Translations under genes and position numbers: made by a program
Shown here: in pieces, positions 37,841 through 46,391 of the stretch
Position numbering within the stretch: position 1 is the stretch's first letter
How the letters are laid out: each line of letters starts with the position of its first letter
The notes under the pieces: model-generated
What the model saw: only the letters and a program-made list of their open reading frames with translations
The model's database searches: none
What the model was told of the DNA's origin: nothing
NCBI RefSeq assembly: GCF_001625575.1
Contig: NZ_AUXV01000020.1
Coordinates: forward strand, 1 to 64,000
Length of the DNA stretch: 64,000 nucleotides
Source of the DNA: Pseudoalteromonas luteoviolacea S2607
GTDB lineage: Bacteria > Pseudomonadota > Gammaproteobacteria > Enterobacterales > Alteromonadaceae
Direction of reading: 5' to 3'

Positions 37841-37870
37841 AGTGGTGCACAAAGTTTGCGCCACTTTTTA
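37841..37870 (+). terminator. Rho-independent terminator after the receptor gene
   Basis: Stem AGTGGTGC / GCGCCACT (37841-37848, 37858-37865; one G-T pair) followed by a run of five T. It lies 50-80 bases before the next start, so the following pair of genes may be read by readthrough or from its own promoter. Confidence 0.75.
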
Positions 37871-37921
37871 CGTCAGACAACACAATATCAATGCGTTGAT
37901 ACGCTTAATAAGGGAGTTACC

Positions 37922-39058
37922 ATGCAATCTCAATCCGTGTTATTGCTCGGTGGTACTGGTCAAGTAGGCTTAAAAGCAGCAGAATACCTGCTCCAGCATA
38001 CCGAAGCAACGCTCACATTCGCCTCGCGTAGAAAAGCCTCATTGCCCAGTGCAATTTTGCAATATCAAGACCGAATACACACCATACAGCTTGACGCTCA
38101 AAATACTGAAGAATTAAAGGCCCATCTCAAAGGCATAGACTTGGTCGTCGCGTGCGTAGGTCCGTCAGGTATCATCGGTGACCAGATAGTACTCGCGTGT
38201 AAAGAGTTAAATGTCCCCATCATCGACGCCGGTGGCTATGATCCAGTTTATGAGTCGTTGCACGCACATGAGAGACGCAAAACCAGTACAGTGCCATTGA
38301 TTATCAATGTCGGCTTACTGCCTGGCCTTTCTGGTGTATTCCCCGCCTATCTCATTCAACAAAAAAGTGGGGGGAAATCCTTAAAGTCTTTAGATGTACA
38401 ATATGTCGGCCGCGACGCATGGAGTTACAACTCTGCCTGGGACATTATTCATGGACTCGGTGACTTTGGTCACGAACGTGGATTTTGTTATTTAGAAAAT
38501 AACCAAATTAAATCTGAAAAGTTCTCCAAGGCTGGAACCAAAGCCTACTTTCCAGAACCCATTGGAACAGCGTCCACCATGCTTATCTACGCTGAAGAAA
38601 TTGTACAGCTGGCCAATGAAAAAGGCATTAATACAGCCAAGGTCTTCGGTGCCAATTTAGGCCCTCGCGCAATGTTCGTTTGTATGGTTGCCAAAATATT
38701 CAAGATGTACAAAAACCATAAAAGCATCGCGCGTGCTGCTCGCTGGTTAACCAAGGCATCCGCTAAAGATATGCGAAAGCTGGCTCCTGTTTATGGTGTT
38801 GACGCGCAAATAGAATGTGCTAATGGCGACATTCACCGCGGCCAAATCATCCTCGAAGATACGTACCAAGCTACCGGTTTCATTATTGGTATTACTGCCA
38901 AGCAATTACTGAACAAGCAGATCGATAAAATAGGTCCCATGATGTTACATGAAGCAGTTGACCCAAATGATTTTATCCACGATTTAGAGCAGGCAGGTGT
39001 CGTCGCTGGCCTAACGCTCACTACAGCAAACAAAACAGCGAAGTCGGAGGCCGCATGA
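37922..39058 (+). CDS. Saccharopine dehydrogenase-like NAD(P)-binding enzyme
   Basis: 378 residues from the ATG at 37922, preceded by GGGAG; upstream in-frame codons overlap the terminator region. The N-terminus has a Rossmann motif LLLGGTGQVG with ASRRK after the second strand, typical of enzymes using NADP. VVACVGPSG, IIDAGGYDP and NVGLLPGLSGVFPAYL follow the saccharopine dehydrogenase-like pattern. It is not similar in motif to PchG/YbtU thiazolinyl imide reductases. Its TGA overlaps the next ATG. Its place after the receptor, within the siderophore locus and on the same strand as another enzyme of this kind, suggests a tailoring reduction of the siderophore or its precursor; no substrate is known. 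Confidence 0.75.
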   Translation: MQSQSVLLLGGTGQVGLKAAEYLLQHTEATLTFASRRKASLPSAILQYQDRIHTIQLDAQNTEELKAHLKGIDLVVACVGPSGIIGDQIVLACKELNVPIIDAGGYDPVYESLHAHERRKTSTVPLIINVGLLPGLSGVFPAYLIQQKSGGKSLKSLDVQYVGRDAWSYNSAWDIIHGLGDFGHERGFCYLENNQIKSEKFSKAGTKAYFPEPIGTASTMLIYAEEIVQLANEKGINTAKVFGANLGPRAMFVCMVAKIFKMYKNHKSIARAARWLTKASAKDMRKLAPVYGVDAQIECANGDIHRGQIILEDTYQATGFIIGITAKQLLNKQIDKIGPMMLHEAVDPNDFIHDLEQAGVVAGLTLTTANKTAKSEAA

Positions 39059-40932
39059 ATAAGAAAATCATTGTATTAGGAGGTACTGGAGAGTCTGGTA
39101 GGCGTATTATTCATCTACTCACTTCACGTCATCCTGAACTCAAAATTAGCTGTGGCGCAAGACGTGCACCTAAAGATGGGATTTTGCCAAAAAATATTGA
39201 ATATGTGCCGTTCGACATTAACGACCAGTCTCACAGTGTAAAAACGCTCGCACAGTATGATTTAGCCGTCATTGCACTCGGACCAATGGACAAGTTTGCA
39301 ATGCTCGCACACCAGTTATGCTTGGATGCCAATATAGATGCGGTAGATATTAACGATAGTTTACACGGTGCCGATCAAATACTAACTCTGCACAAAAATG
39401 CCGAATCTAAGCAACGCCTTTTGCTCACTGGAATGGGGTTTTCTCCTGGTATTTCCACTCTGCTACTGACAGAGCTGGCACATCAAAAAGCATCACCGAA
39501 TGGTCATTACCAATGTCGCTTGTACATGGGCGCGGCGTATGGGGGGGGTGAAACAAGTCCGCAAGCTATTTTAGCCAGCTTCACTAACCAACTCACCTGT
39601 TGGCGGGCGGGAACACGCCAGCAAATTGATACGCCGTGGCAAGATGCCCATCACCAATTTACTTTTCCAGCACAGAAGAAGCCGGTAGATTTAATTCCAT
39701 TCGCTACACCTGAGGTAGCAGGGCTTGGTAGTGTCCATGTTGCCGATGATCTAGACATAAAACAACTTGATAGTCGATATCATATCCAGCACCTCACCCT
39801 TGGATTTGCAAAGTTTATGAGCAAATATCGCCTTGGTGAGCGCAAGAACGCGTTTTTCTCAAACATGTTTTTCAACAATGGTCAAAAGCTCAAAACCAAA
39901 AAAGACTCAGATCCTGATACCTGTCTTTGGGTATATCCAGATAACAACCCTCAAGCTGGGTTAATGTTGCATGGCGTCGTTTCTTCTTATGAATTGACTG
40001 CAAAAATGGCTTGTGTAGCGGTTGAAAGCTGGCTAAATAACGTATTTGCAACCAGTTATGGTGTAAAAGCAGTAGAACACCTCCCCTATGAAACACGTCA
40101 GATTTTACTCCAAACCCTCGCACAGTATGGCGTAACAGCCAGACCTGCTAACGAGCAAAACTTCCACCAAGCAGATCAAGAGTTTGGTTGGGTAGACAGT
40201 GTGTCTTCAGAACCATCCAGCCTAAGAAACTTAGGGTTCAACTGGTACACGGTTGCCAACCAACATCCCAAAATGGCGAAAAGACAGCAGGAGTATCTTT
40301 ATAAATCAGATATTTGGCACGCACTCAAAGAAGCGACGAATACCTTTAGCTTTACTAAATTTGTGATCTCTACACTTTTTGCTTGGAGCCGAGATGGCAA
40401 GCGGTTACAAAGCTGGCGAGATAAAAATCAAGGTGAACACAGCGAAGTGTGGAAATCCATTACCAAAGATATGAGTATGTTTACCTCTGGGTATGGCAAT
40501 GCCAGAGCACTCCTAGGTAAAGAAAAAGCCTATCAGTTGTATCGAGCCATGTTTTTAGAGACTGGCAAAATGGAAATGCGTTGGTTATGGCCCAACCCTG
40601 AATCATTCACTCTGTTTGATGATCAAGAAGCTGCAATTTTACAGTACTGGCTTGCTTGGCTACGCAATTACGCAAAACTTGGTCTATTTACGCTAAAAGA
40701 GCATCAGGAAGGTACTCAGAAGCATGTAATTTCAATCTCTGATTGTGCATACGCAGCCATGTTTGAAGAGCTAGATTGCCCTGAGCTTGCCGATATGGTC
40801 AGGGAAATGGAACAAGAAGCGCTGACCTTTTTAGCAAGTCAAAGTAACTTGGAAATCACTTTTAACATCAGAGGGCATGGTAACGCGGACATAACCCTCA
40901 CCAAATCGCCGACACTTCAAGCGGTTGGTTAA
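39055..40932 (+). CDS. Saccharopine dehydrogenase-like enzyme with C-terminal ATC hydrolase-like domain
   Basis: 625 residues. Residues 1 to about 360 are a second saccharopine dehydrogenase-like unit: VLGGTGESGRRI Rossmann start, GARRAPK, VIALGPMDKFA, AVDINDS and TGMGFSPGISTLLL. About residues 400-625 look like a separate domain: LLGKEKAYQLYRAMFLETGK, then SDCAYAAMFEELDCPELADMV, LEITFNIRGHGNADITL. That order resembles the L-2-amino-thiazoline-4-carboxylate hydrolase family (PF14196), a helical domain followed by a Cys-rich sheet, though key residues could not be checked. A thiazoline-acting domain would suit a locus making thiazoline rings. The ATG overlaps the previous stop (ATGA), so the two are translationally coupled. 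Confidence 0.6.
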   Translation: MNKKIIVLGGTGESGRRIIHLLTSRHPELKISCGARRAPKDGILPKNIEYVPFDINDQSHSVKTLAQYDLAVIALGPMDKFAMLAHQLCLDANIDAVDINDSLHGADQILTLHKNAESKQRLLLTGMGFSPGISTLLLTELAHQKASPNGHYQCRLYMGAAYGGGETSPQAILASFTNQLTCWRAGTRQQIDTPWQDAHHQFTFPAQKKPVDLIPFATPEVAGLGSVHVADDLDIKQLDSRYHIQHLTLGFAKFMSKYRLGERKNAFFSNMFFNNGQKLKTKKDSDPDTCLWVYPDNNPQAGLMLHGVVSSYELTAKMACVAVESWLNNVFATSYGVKAVEHLPYETRQILLQTLAQYGVTARPANEQNFHQADQEFGWVDSVSSEPSSLRNLGFNWYTVANQHPKMAKRQQEYLYKSDIWHALKEATNTFSFTKFVISTLFAWSRDGKRLQSWRDKNQGEHSEVWKSITKDMSMFTSGYGNARALLGKEKAYQLYRAMFLETGKMEMRWLWPNPESFTLFDDQEAAILQYWLAWLRNYAKLGLFTLKEHQEGTQKHVISISDCAYAAMFEELDCPELADMVREMEQEALTFLASQSNLEITFNIRGHGNADITLTKSPTLQAVG

Positions 40933-40946
40933 GGTTTATATACAAC

Positions 40947-40967
40947 GAGTGCGGGGCGCCCGCACTC
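40947..40967. terminator. Strong GC-rich hairpin between convergent genes
   Basis: Perfect 9-bp stem GAGTGCGGG / CCCGCACTC with a 3-base loop, between the ends of the enzyme gene and the regulator gene. The T-run is poor on both strands, so it may work as a bidirectional or Rho-assisted terminator. Confidence 0.6.
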
Positions 40968-41027
40968 AATTCAATTGCGACTCGATGCACTCACCGCTTT
41001 GTGACATCAAGTGAAATTGCAATTATA

Positions 41028-41939
41028 TTAGTTGCCAACAATAGTGGGCGCTAAATTAAGCCGAGCTTCCTTTGGCAGTACACCAAATTGCTTCCTGAAT
41101 GCCACACTAAAATGGCTCACATTGCTATAACCCAAAGAAATGGCTGTTTCCGTGACATTATTGTCTTTAAGCAAGTTCATCGCTTTATGCATTCTTTCCT
41201 CTTGAAAGCAACCGTATACCGTGTTGTTAAACAATGCCTTAAAGCCTTTTTTCAGTTTGCATTGATTCAACCCAACAGCTTTAGCAACATCTGAAATGGT
41301 TGGCGGACTGCTCAAATCAGACAATAAAAAATCTCTCGCTGCAATAAGCTGTTTTCTCTCTCTAAGTGGGATCTGATTGCCAGTATCTACGGACTTCAAT
41401 GCAGTCAAGTGCCAATACAAGTAGTCTAGCGTGGCAGAGTGAAGTAATAATGGTTTTGTTTCTTGCTCTCTAATCAACTTTTGAATGCGGTTTGCACAAG
41501 CACTGACTTTACGGCTTGGGCCGCTTTGTTTAACAAAAAAAGACATACTTTTGCCAATGTCTATGCCACTGAGTTCTTCACCAGCTAACTCTGTTAGTAC
41601 TTCTGGTTTGATCATGATTTCTAGGTTACTAAAATCATTACTATGATAAGCACAAAAGTTTTCACCACCAGAAAACCCAATATTGAAGTCTCCACAACCA
41701 CATTGTAAAAGTTGGTTGCCCACAGTCGCTTCAAACTTTCCAGCAAGAACACTATTTAGATGAATATATTGGTCGTCACCAGGAAAGACATGTTTAGTAT
41801 CGGCAGCCCCCATATCTTGTGCTGTTGACAAACTAACAGAAAGGCCAGGCATTAATTGTACAAAGTTATGGCCAACCGTGCTTTGAGTTTGCTGTTGTTC
41901 ACTTGCTATGTTTATTTCAATGTCACTGCAAAAAGTCAT
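41028..41939 (-). CDS. AraC-family siderophore regulator (PchR/YbtA-like)
   Basis: 303 residues, minus strand. The C-terminal 100 residues carry two helix-turn-helix units: ISDVAKAVGLNQCKLKKGFKALFNNTVYGCFQEERMHKAM and ETAISLGYSNVSHFSVAFRKQFGVLPKEAR. The KLKKGFKALF core with VYGCFQ is the pattern of PchR, YbtA and AlcR, which need the siderophore as coactivator. The N-terminal 190 residues are the probable effector domain. Convergent to the enzyme pair, it faces its own promoter with a near-consensus Fur box (42086-42100). Expected role: iron-repressed activator of the siderophore operons through the shared motif seen at 8535, 26894 and 35496. The link between regulator and motif is inferred. 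Confidence 0.9.
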   Translation of the reverse strand: MTFCSDIEINIASEQQQTQSTVGHNFVQLMPGLSVSLSTAQDMGAADTKHVFPGDDQYIHLNSVLAGKFEATVGNQLLQCGCGDFNIGFSGGENFCAYHSNDFSNLEIMIKPEVLTELAGEELSGIDIGKSMSFFVKQSGPSRKVSACANRIQKLIREQETKPLLLHSATLDYLYWHLTALKSVDTGNQIPLRERKQLIAARDFLLSDLSSPPTISDVAKAVGLNQCKLKKGFKALFNNTVYGCFQEERMHKAMNLLKDNNVTETAISLGYSNVSHFSVAFRKQFGVLPKEARLNLAPTIVGN

Positions 41940-42434
41940 TTTAAAACCTTATCTATCCTTCGCCGTATCACCCTGACATATCTGTTTTAAACACCTTCGA
42001 AAACCAGCCAAAAACAACCTTTCGAAGAATATTTATATTACCCAGAACCACTACACGCGATACTATATCACAACACTCATATCAATGATAATAATTTTCA
42101 TTTACATTAAAGTGTGTGATAATTGTTCATATTTATAGCGCTCGAATATGCTACGTTTGCTGAGTGTTAGTAACAAATTACGTTTAAATTATTCATCACA
42201 TCGCAACTTTAGAGTCAACTCCCTACGCCCACCGCCATAATTGATACAATATAACATCATATAAATTCAACTGCTTCAAGACGAATTTATATCTAAACAA
42301 GTTTAGTTGTGGAATAAATTAAAAAGCTGCCGAAAACGCAATTATGCAATCAGAAGAATGGCTTATATTATGAATTTTTTTATGGTGTGTTAAAAAGGAG
42401 GTTTTTACATCTGGTTTATTTGAAAAGGTCCCTT
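41940..42434. other. Promoter region of the AraC-type regulator gene
   Basis: About 500 bases with no gene; AT-rich. It holds a Fur box at 42086-42100 and the leader of the regulator gene. The part from 42150 to 42434 has no recognisable feature except AT-rich tracts. Confidence 0.6.
42086..42100 (-). promoter_or_regulatory. Fur box upstream of the AraC-type regulator gene
   Basis: TGATAATAATTTTCA matches the 7-1-7 Fur consensus TGATAATnATTATCA at 13 of 14 defined positions and lies about 147 bases upstream of the regulator start. It should make the regulator gene repressible by iron. It is the only convincing Fur site noticed in the siderophore locus. Confidence 0.7.
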
Positions 42435-42467
42435 GTTATTTTGGCTACCTGATGTAGCCAAAATAAC
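42435..42467. terminator. Long perfect hairpin (14-bp stem)
   Basis: GTTATTTTGGCTAC (42435-42448) pairs perfectly with GTAGCCAAAATAAC (42454-42467), loop of 5. It follows the end of the minus-strand gene at 42496 by 28 bases; no good T-run on either side. Probable transcript end or RNA-stabilising structure. Confidence 0.65.
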
Positions 42468-42495
42468 CGCGCCTTTTGAACCAGTATCACTGGCC

Positions 42496-42936
42496 CTAAC
42501 TGACGTTTCGACTTGTTCCAAATACATAACCCAACAAGGCGGTTAAAGTTGGAAATAGCACATTGAGTAATATCAGCTGTAAAGTATCAAACCAAAATGC
42601 TCTAAACTCGCTTCTCTGCTGCGCGATTTCAGTAAACAAGCTCACTGTTTTATCTGCTTCATAGCCCCCATGTTTGATTTCTTGCATGGACATGAAAAAC
42701 TGGTATTCACCCCAGATAAAGATACTTAAAATTACCAGCAAAAAACCGATCAGGATACAGATGATACCCCAAGTCAAATTGACTCCCGCTTTCTCTTTTC
42801 CTGTTAAAGGTTCTGAAACGGGCGCTTCTTGAGGAGTGGAATCTTGCGCTGAAGCTAAATCTATATCTTGCCAAGGTTCGCTTGCTGCGTTTTGCATTGA
42901 TTCTGAAAGTGTGCTGTCCTGTGCACGCAATGACAT
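42496..42936 (-). CDS. Small two-helix membrane protein, unknown
   Basis: 146 residues. The first 50 are polar and acidic (STLSESMQ, STPQEAPVSEPLTG), followed by a membrane helix (WGIICILIGFLLVILSIFIW), a 40-residue charged segment and a second helix (QLILLNVLFPTLTALLGYVFG). Not recognised. It is probably in one unit with the small ribbon-helix-helix-like gene 44 bases upstream, and ends before a strong hairpin. Confidence 0.7.
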   Translation of the reverse strand: MSLRAQDSTLSESMQNAASEPWQDIDLASAQDSTPQEAPVSEPLTGKEKAGVNLTWGIICILIGFLLVILSIFIWGEYQFFMSMQEIKHGGYEADKTVSLFTEIAQQRSEFRAFWFDTLQLILLNVLFPTLTALLGYVFGTSRNVS

Positions 42937-42980
42937 GGTCTTTTACTCTTTGTTCTTCTTAATTATTCTGAAAGATATTT

Positions 42981-43223
42981 TTAGATATTTGGCTTGGAAA
43001 TGTTATTAAGCTCCGGCATTACAAGTCTATGAATATCTTTGCCTTGCTTGTTCGCAGACAAAATCGTTCTGTCATGTATTACTTCATCCGATGCCCAATC
43101 TAGCAAAGTTAAGGCTACTTTCGTTAAGTCACTGGATTTTTTTAATCCCAGTCTACTTTGTAGTGCAGCTAAATAATCCGCATCAACCGAAAATCTTACC
43201 TCTGTCTTCTTTGCATCAGCCAT
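42981..43223 (-). CDS. Small protein, possible ribbon-helix-helix type
   Basis: 80 residues; GGAGAG seven bases before the ATG. The start TEVRFSVDADYLAALQSRLGLKKSSDLTKVALTLLDW has the strand-helix-helix pattern of MetJ/Arc-like DNA-binding proteins or antitoxins. The rest is polar and unconserved. It sits between a 165-residue hypothetical gene and a small membrane protein gene on the same strand. Function unknown. Confidence 0.65.
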   Translation of the reverse strand: MADAKKTEVRFSVDADYLAALQSRLGLKKSSDLTKVALTLLDWASDEVIHDRTILSANKQGKDIHRLVMPELNNISKPNI

Positions 43224-43323
43224 AATCTCTCCAAAAAATATCCAAGTTTTATCCGATTATATTGGAGGTTTTTAGGATGTGCAAATTAAAAAGCGCTTGA
43301 AGTGTAGAGGGCACTTAAATAAA

Positions 43324-43821
43324 TTATGATAGTCGGTCGAAACTTCTTGATTTTACCAGTGCCTTTATAGAAGAGTCGACGCCGTTTAATGTATCAACGA
43401 GTTGATCTGCCAGTCCAAAGTCAGACTGTACACGGCTTTGAGCTTCATATTCCTCAATACCGTATAAAAGCTCACTCCAGTTCATCAAAAAGCCACTATT
43501 GCATTTACTACCTATGCCTTTAAGTGCTACACAAACCAAAACAACACCATGCTCATGCACTTTGTTCATTGCCCAAGAAGACAAGACTGGATGTAGCTGT
43601 TGTCTCAATTCATTAAGCCTACGGATCTCGTATTCGCCAATTTGCGCGTAAACCACCCAAACCGGTGGCCGTTTATTATATAGAGCTTGATACTTTACTA
43701 TTGGATAGCCTACGGAAACTGGCATGGTCACTAATTCAGATTTCACCTGATTCTGAAAGCGTTGTTCAATATTTAACTTAAACTTAATTGTCAATTTAAT
43801 ATCATGTTCTATCCTTGTCAT
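43324..43821 (-). CDS. Hypothetical protein
   Basis: 165 residues; an excellent GGAGG site precedes the ATG. Soluble, with a core WVVYAQIGEYEIRRLNELRQQLHPVLSSW and VVLVCVALKG; no known family recognised. Same strand as the two small genes that follow it; divergent from the HTH gene at 43932 across 110 AT-rich bases, which may hold a shared regulatory region. Confidence 0.65.
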   Translation of the reverse strand: MTRIEHDIKLTIKFKLNIEQRFQNQVKSELVTMPVSVGYPIVKYQALYNKRPPVWVVYAQIGEYEIRRLNELRQQLHPVLSSWAMNKVHEHGVVLVCVALKGIGSKCNSGFLMNWSELLYGIEEYEAQSRVQSDFGLADQLVDTLNGVDSSIKALVKSRSFDRLS

Positions 43822-43931
43822 TTACTTCCCCTCCATATATAGTATTTACATGCGTTAACATTTTTATAATAAATGCTTAAACATCAAAAAATCTTTAGAT
43901 TAGTAAACATTTTGACTTTTAGGGAAAGACA

Positions 43932-44231
43932 TTGAATAAAATTGTTAGGCAACATGATGAGCAAAGCTTAAGTGATCTAAAAGTGATGCGACTTGCTGCA
44001 AACAAGACTCAAAGGGAAATGGCCGAAGTGCTAGGCACTAGTGAGGCAACAATCATAAATTATGAAAACGGCGTGAGTGATATCAAGTACAAAGACTACT
44101 TAAAATGGTCGTTAGCATGTCGATTCGACCTCAGCGCAATTGAAGAACAGCTTCAAACACTACGTACACTAGTCGTCGAAAACAATCTGCACCGCTATCG
44201 TAAAGTGAACAAATTAAAACATCAAAAGTAA
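43932..44231 (+). CDS. XRE-type helix-turn-helix regulator
   Basis: 99 residues from a TTG with AGGGAAA upstream. KVMRLAANKTQREMAEVLGTSEATIINYENGVSDI (about 18-52) is a typical HTH_3 domain. Its divergent neighbour at 43821 may be under its control. Two small plus-strand genes follow. Confidence 0.75.
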   Translation: MNKIVRQHDEQSLSDLKVMRLAANKTQREMAEVLGTSEATIINYENGVSDIKYKDYLKWSLACRFDLSAIEEQLQTLRTLVVENNLHRYRKVNKLKHQK

Positions 44232-44302
44232 TGCAGGCACTGAGATTTATGGCCGATCAAGCCTATAAACTCAACAATCATAGCAAGTAAAAGGAGTCAG
44301 TT

Positions 44303-44431
44303 GTGAGTAACTCATCAAAATTAACTACATTACCACCGGACATCTGCCGTTATATCGCAGCAGGATATAAAACGAAACGGCCTACTTCTGAGCCCTCGCA
44401 ACAAACGCAACCTGATTATAAGGCTAGCTGA
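44303..44431 (+). CDS. Small conserved-context peptide, 42 residues
   Basis: GTG start with a strong AAGGAG 7-8 bases upstream. Predicted product is SNSSKLTTLPPDICRYIAAG followed by a polar tail ending in YKAS. Length is 42 residues. There is no known family, but the ribosome-binding site and its position between two same-strand genes make it credible. It ends 11 bases before the next start. Confidence 0.45.
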   Translation: MSNSSKLTTLPPDICRYIAAGYKTKRPTSEPSQQTQPDYKAS

Positions 44432-44442
44432 GTCTATTTATT

Positions 44443-45069
44443 ATGAGCATATTTCGTATCGCCTGTGTTTTATGCCTGATACTCACGCTCATTTTCGTAT
44501 ACTCCTATGATTGGGTGGTGATATCATTTATCACCATTTTATCTTGCTGTGGTGTACTTATTTATAGAAAAGACAATATCAACGCAGTTTCAGTTACGAT
44601 GTTGATATTAACGATGTCCCTGCTAGAGCTACTCGCATTTAACTATATTATTCCGCTCGAATCAGAAACATTACCGATGATTTGGCTGGGTTCTATAGTA
44701 TACGGGGCTCAATTGATTCTATTTGCCTGCACTTGCCTACTCATTTTGATGCGCATTCGGTTACTGCAAAAGCTTTTTCGTCGCAATAACACAATCGCCC
44801 CGACGTATACGGAAGGCTTAATAGCCTTATCGCTCTTCTTATCCTGCATTTTAATGGGGCTGATGTTCTTAGAGAATATTATTAGAAATGCGGTAGATCT
44901 TGGCTTTCAAGGCGCTTTTTTTGGCACATTGACCAAGCTAACTCTTGTTTACGACAGCTATGAAATCTTGGCGTTTTCTATTCGCTCAATTACTTGTGCA
45001 TTGATCGTCTCCATGTTTTTTGTGGTAGAGATAGATACTGACAAACTCAAAGCACACCGAGCTCGCTAG
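44443..45069 (+). CDS. Hypothetical integral membrane protein
   Basis: 208 residues with about six hydrophobic segments (for example FRIACVLCLILTLIFVYSY, VVISFITILSCCGVLIY, LIALSLFLSCILMGLMF, and a last helix ALIVSMFFVVE). No recognised motif. Weak ribosome-binding site; possibly coupled to the small peptide gene before it. Confidence 0.65.
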   Translation: MSIFRIACVLCLILTLIFVYSYDWVVISFITILSCCGVLIYRKDNINAVSVTMLILTMSLLELLAFNYIIPLESETLPMIWLGSIVYGAQLILFACTCLLILMRIRLLQKLFRRNNTIAPTYTEGLIALSLFLSCILMGLMFLENIIRNAVDLGFQGAFFGTLTKLTLVYDSYEILAFSIRSITCALIVSMFFVVEIDTDKLKAHRAR

Positions 45070-45283
45070 AAGTCACAGCGCCAGAAGAGCCATAATTAAA
45101 CTTGTTCGGTTTACGCAGCACTAATCCCGATTTTATAAATAATCTCATTTTATTGCCAAAGTTCGCTTAATCGAGATAATTTTGATGACAAGCTTGCTCG
45201 TATTTGAGAGAATCCGCAGCCTCTAAAACGCCATTAGTCAGTATTTACTTACTGCAAGAAGTAAAAATTTAAACACCTAAAAA

Positions 45284-46081
45284 ATGCGTTACATAATCAC
45301 TACTTTCTGTTTGCTGTTTTCCGCTTTTAACGCCTCAGCGTTAGAATCTCATGAAAGCTCAGCGTACTATACAAAAAAACAAAATGTTAACATTGGCGAT
45401 GTTTATACCTTCCAAGAGCATGGCTCTTGGCAAACTTTAAAGGTCCTTGATACGCACAGCGACGAAGTCAATTCCACAACAGTACATGTACTGATATATC
45501 GACCCAGAGCAGAAAAGCCAACACTAAAATCTTTACGTACTATGTCAATTATGACGTATCACGCCCCGCTGTCTCATGAACTGTTTACCTCAGACTGGCT
45601 ATACATTGGTAATTCAACCCCTCTTAGCACCGAATTAAAGCCATATATTAACTACCTAAAACACAACAACTTCAAGAAGTATGCAGCGGCTACGGGTCAA
45701 AAAGTGGACGACTTAATTTTTAGAGCCAACACGCAGTACACAAAGGGTTACGCGCTCAGTCAAGCCGCTCAATATGAACAGGCCATAGAAGCATATACAC
45801 AAGCTATAAAAATATTTCCATTATATTATGAAGCCATTGATAACATTGGCTTTGCCTACATGGATATGGGTGAGTTTGAAAAGGCCATTGAGTATTTCGA
45901 CCGCTCACTTAGTGTGTATCCTCAAGGCGTTACCGCGCTCTATTATAAAGGTATGAGCTATATCAATTTAGAAGATATCAACAATGCAATTGAGACTTTT
46001 AAGCTGGGTATAGAAACTTTTCCTAAGCAAAGGCAAGCCTTTGAAGAGATGTACCACTCACTTGTTGAACTTACTCACTAA
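45284..46081 (+). CDS. Secreted TPR-repeat protein
   Basis: 265 residues. Signal peptide MRYIITTFCLLFSAFNASA. Residues 40-130 form an unassigned beta-rich part. Then three tetratricopeptide repeats (AAQYEQAIEAYTQAIKIFP; YEAIDNIGFAYMDMGEFEKAIEYFDRSLSVYP; TALYYKGMSYINLEDINNAIETFKLGIETFP). A periplasmic protein-interaction role is likely; partner unknown. Start has no clear ribosome-binding site. Confidence 0.8.
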   Translation: MRYIITTFCLLFSAFNASALESHESSAYYTKKQNVNIGDVYTFQEHGSWQTLKVLDTHSDEVNSTTVHVLIYRPRAEKPTLKSLRTMSIMTYHAPLSHELFTSDWLYIGNSTPLSTELKPYINYLKHNNFKKYAAATGQKVDDLIFRANTQYTKGYALSQAAQYEQAIEAYTQAIKIFPLYYEAIDNIGFAYMDMGEFEKAIEYFDRSLSVYPQGVTALYYKGMSYINLEDINNAIETFKLGIETFPKQRQAFEEMYHSLVELTH

Positions 46082-46093
46082 ATACTAAAAAAG

Positions 46094-46117
46094 GAGATGA
46101 GCAAAGCCGCTCGTCTC
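46094..46117 (+). terminator. Hairpin after the TPR gene
   Basis: GAGATGAGC / GCTCGTCTC stem (one G-T pair) with AAAGCC loop, 13 bases after the stop; no T-run follows. The remainder to 46391 holds no gene that I can see and should include the promoter for the next gene. Confidence 0.5.
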
Positions 46118-46391
46118 TAGTGCCAAATCAAGTTCAATGTATAGCAGATTTACCGTACAATGAATGACATACCAACGTTTACAAAAGCAGGTTATTCAAA
46201 GCACGTTTAAAAGCTTACTAAACATACCCCATTTCTAAATAACTATATTGCCTGGTAAGCCTTTAAGTTGGTCGATAAGAATGCGTCAAGCACCTGATAG
46301 TCAAGCCGAGTATGATTAAACTACCTCTTTAATTCTGCTCAGTTTAACCTGACAGACGCGCACTATAACTTTAATAACAAGGAGCAAGGAA

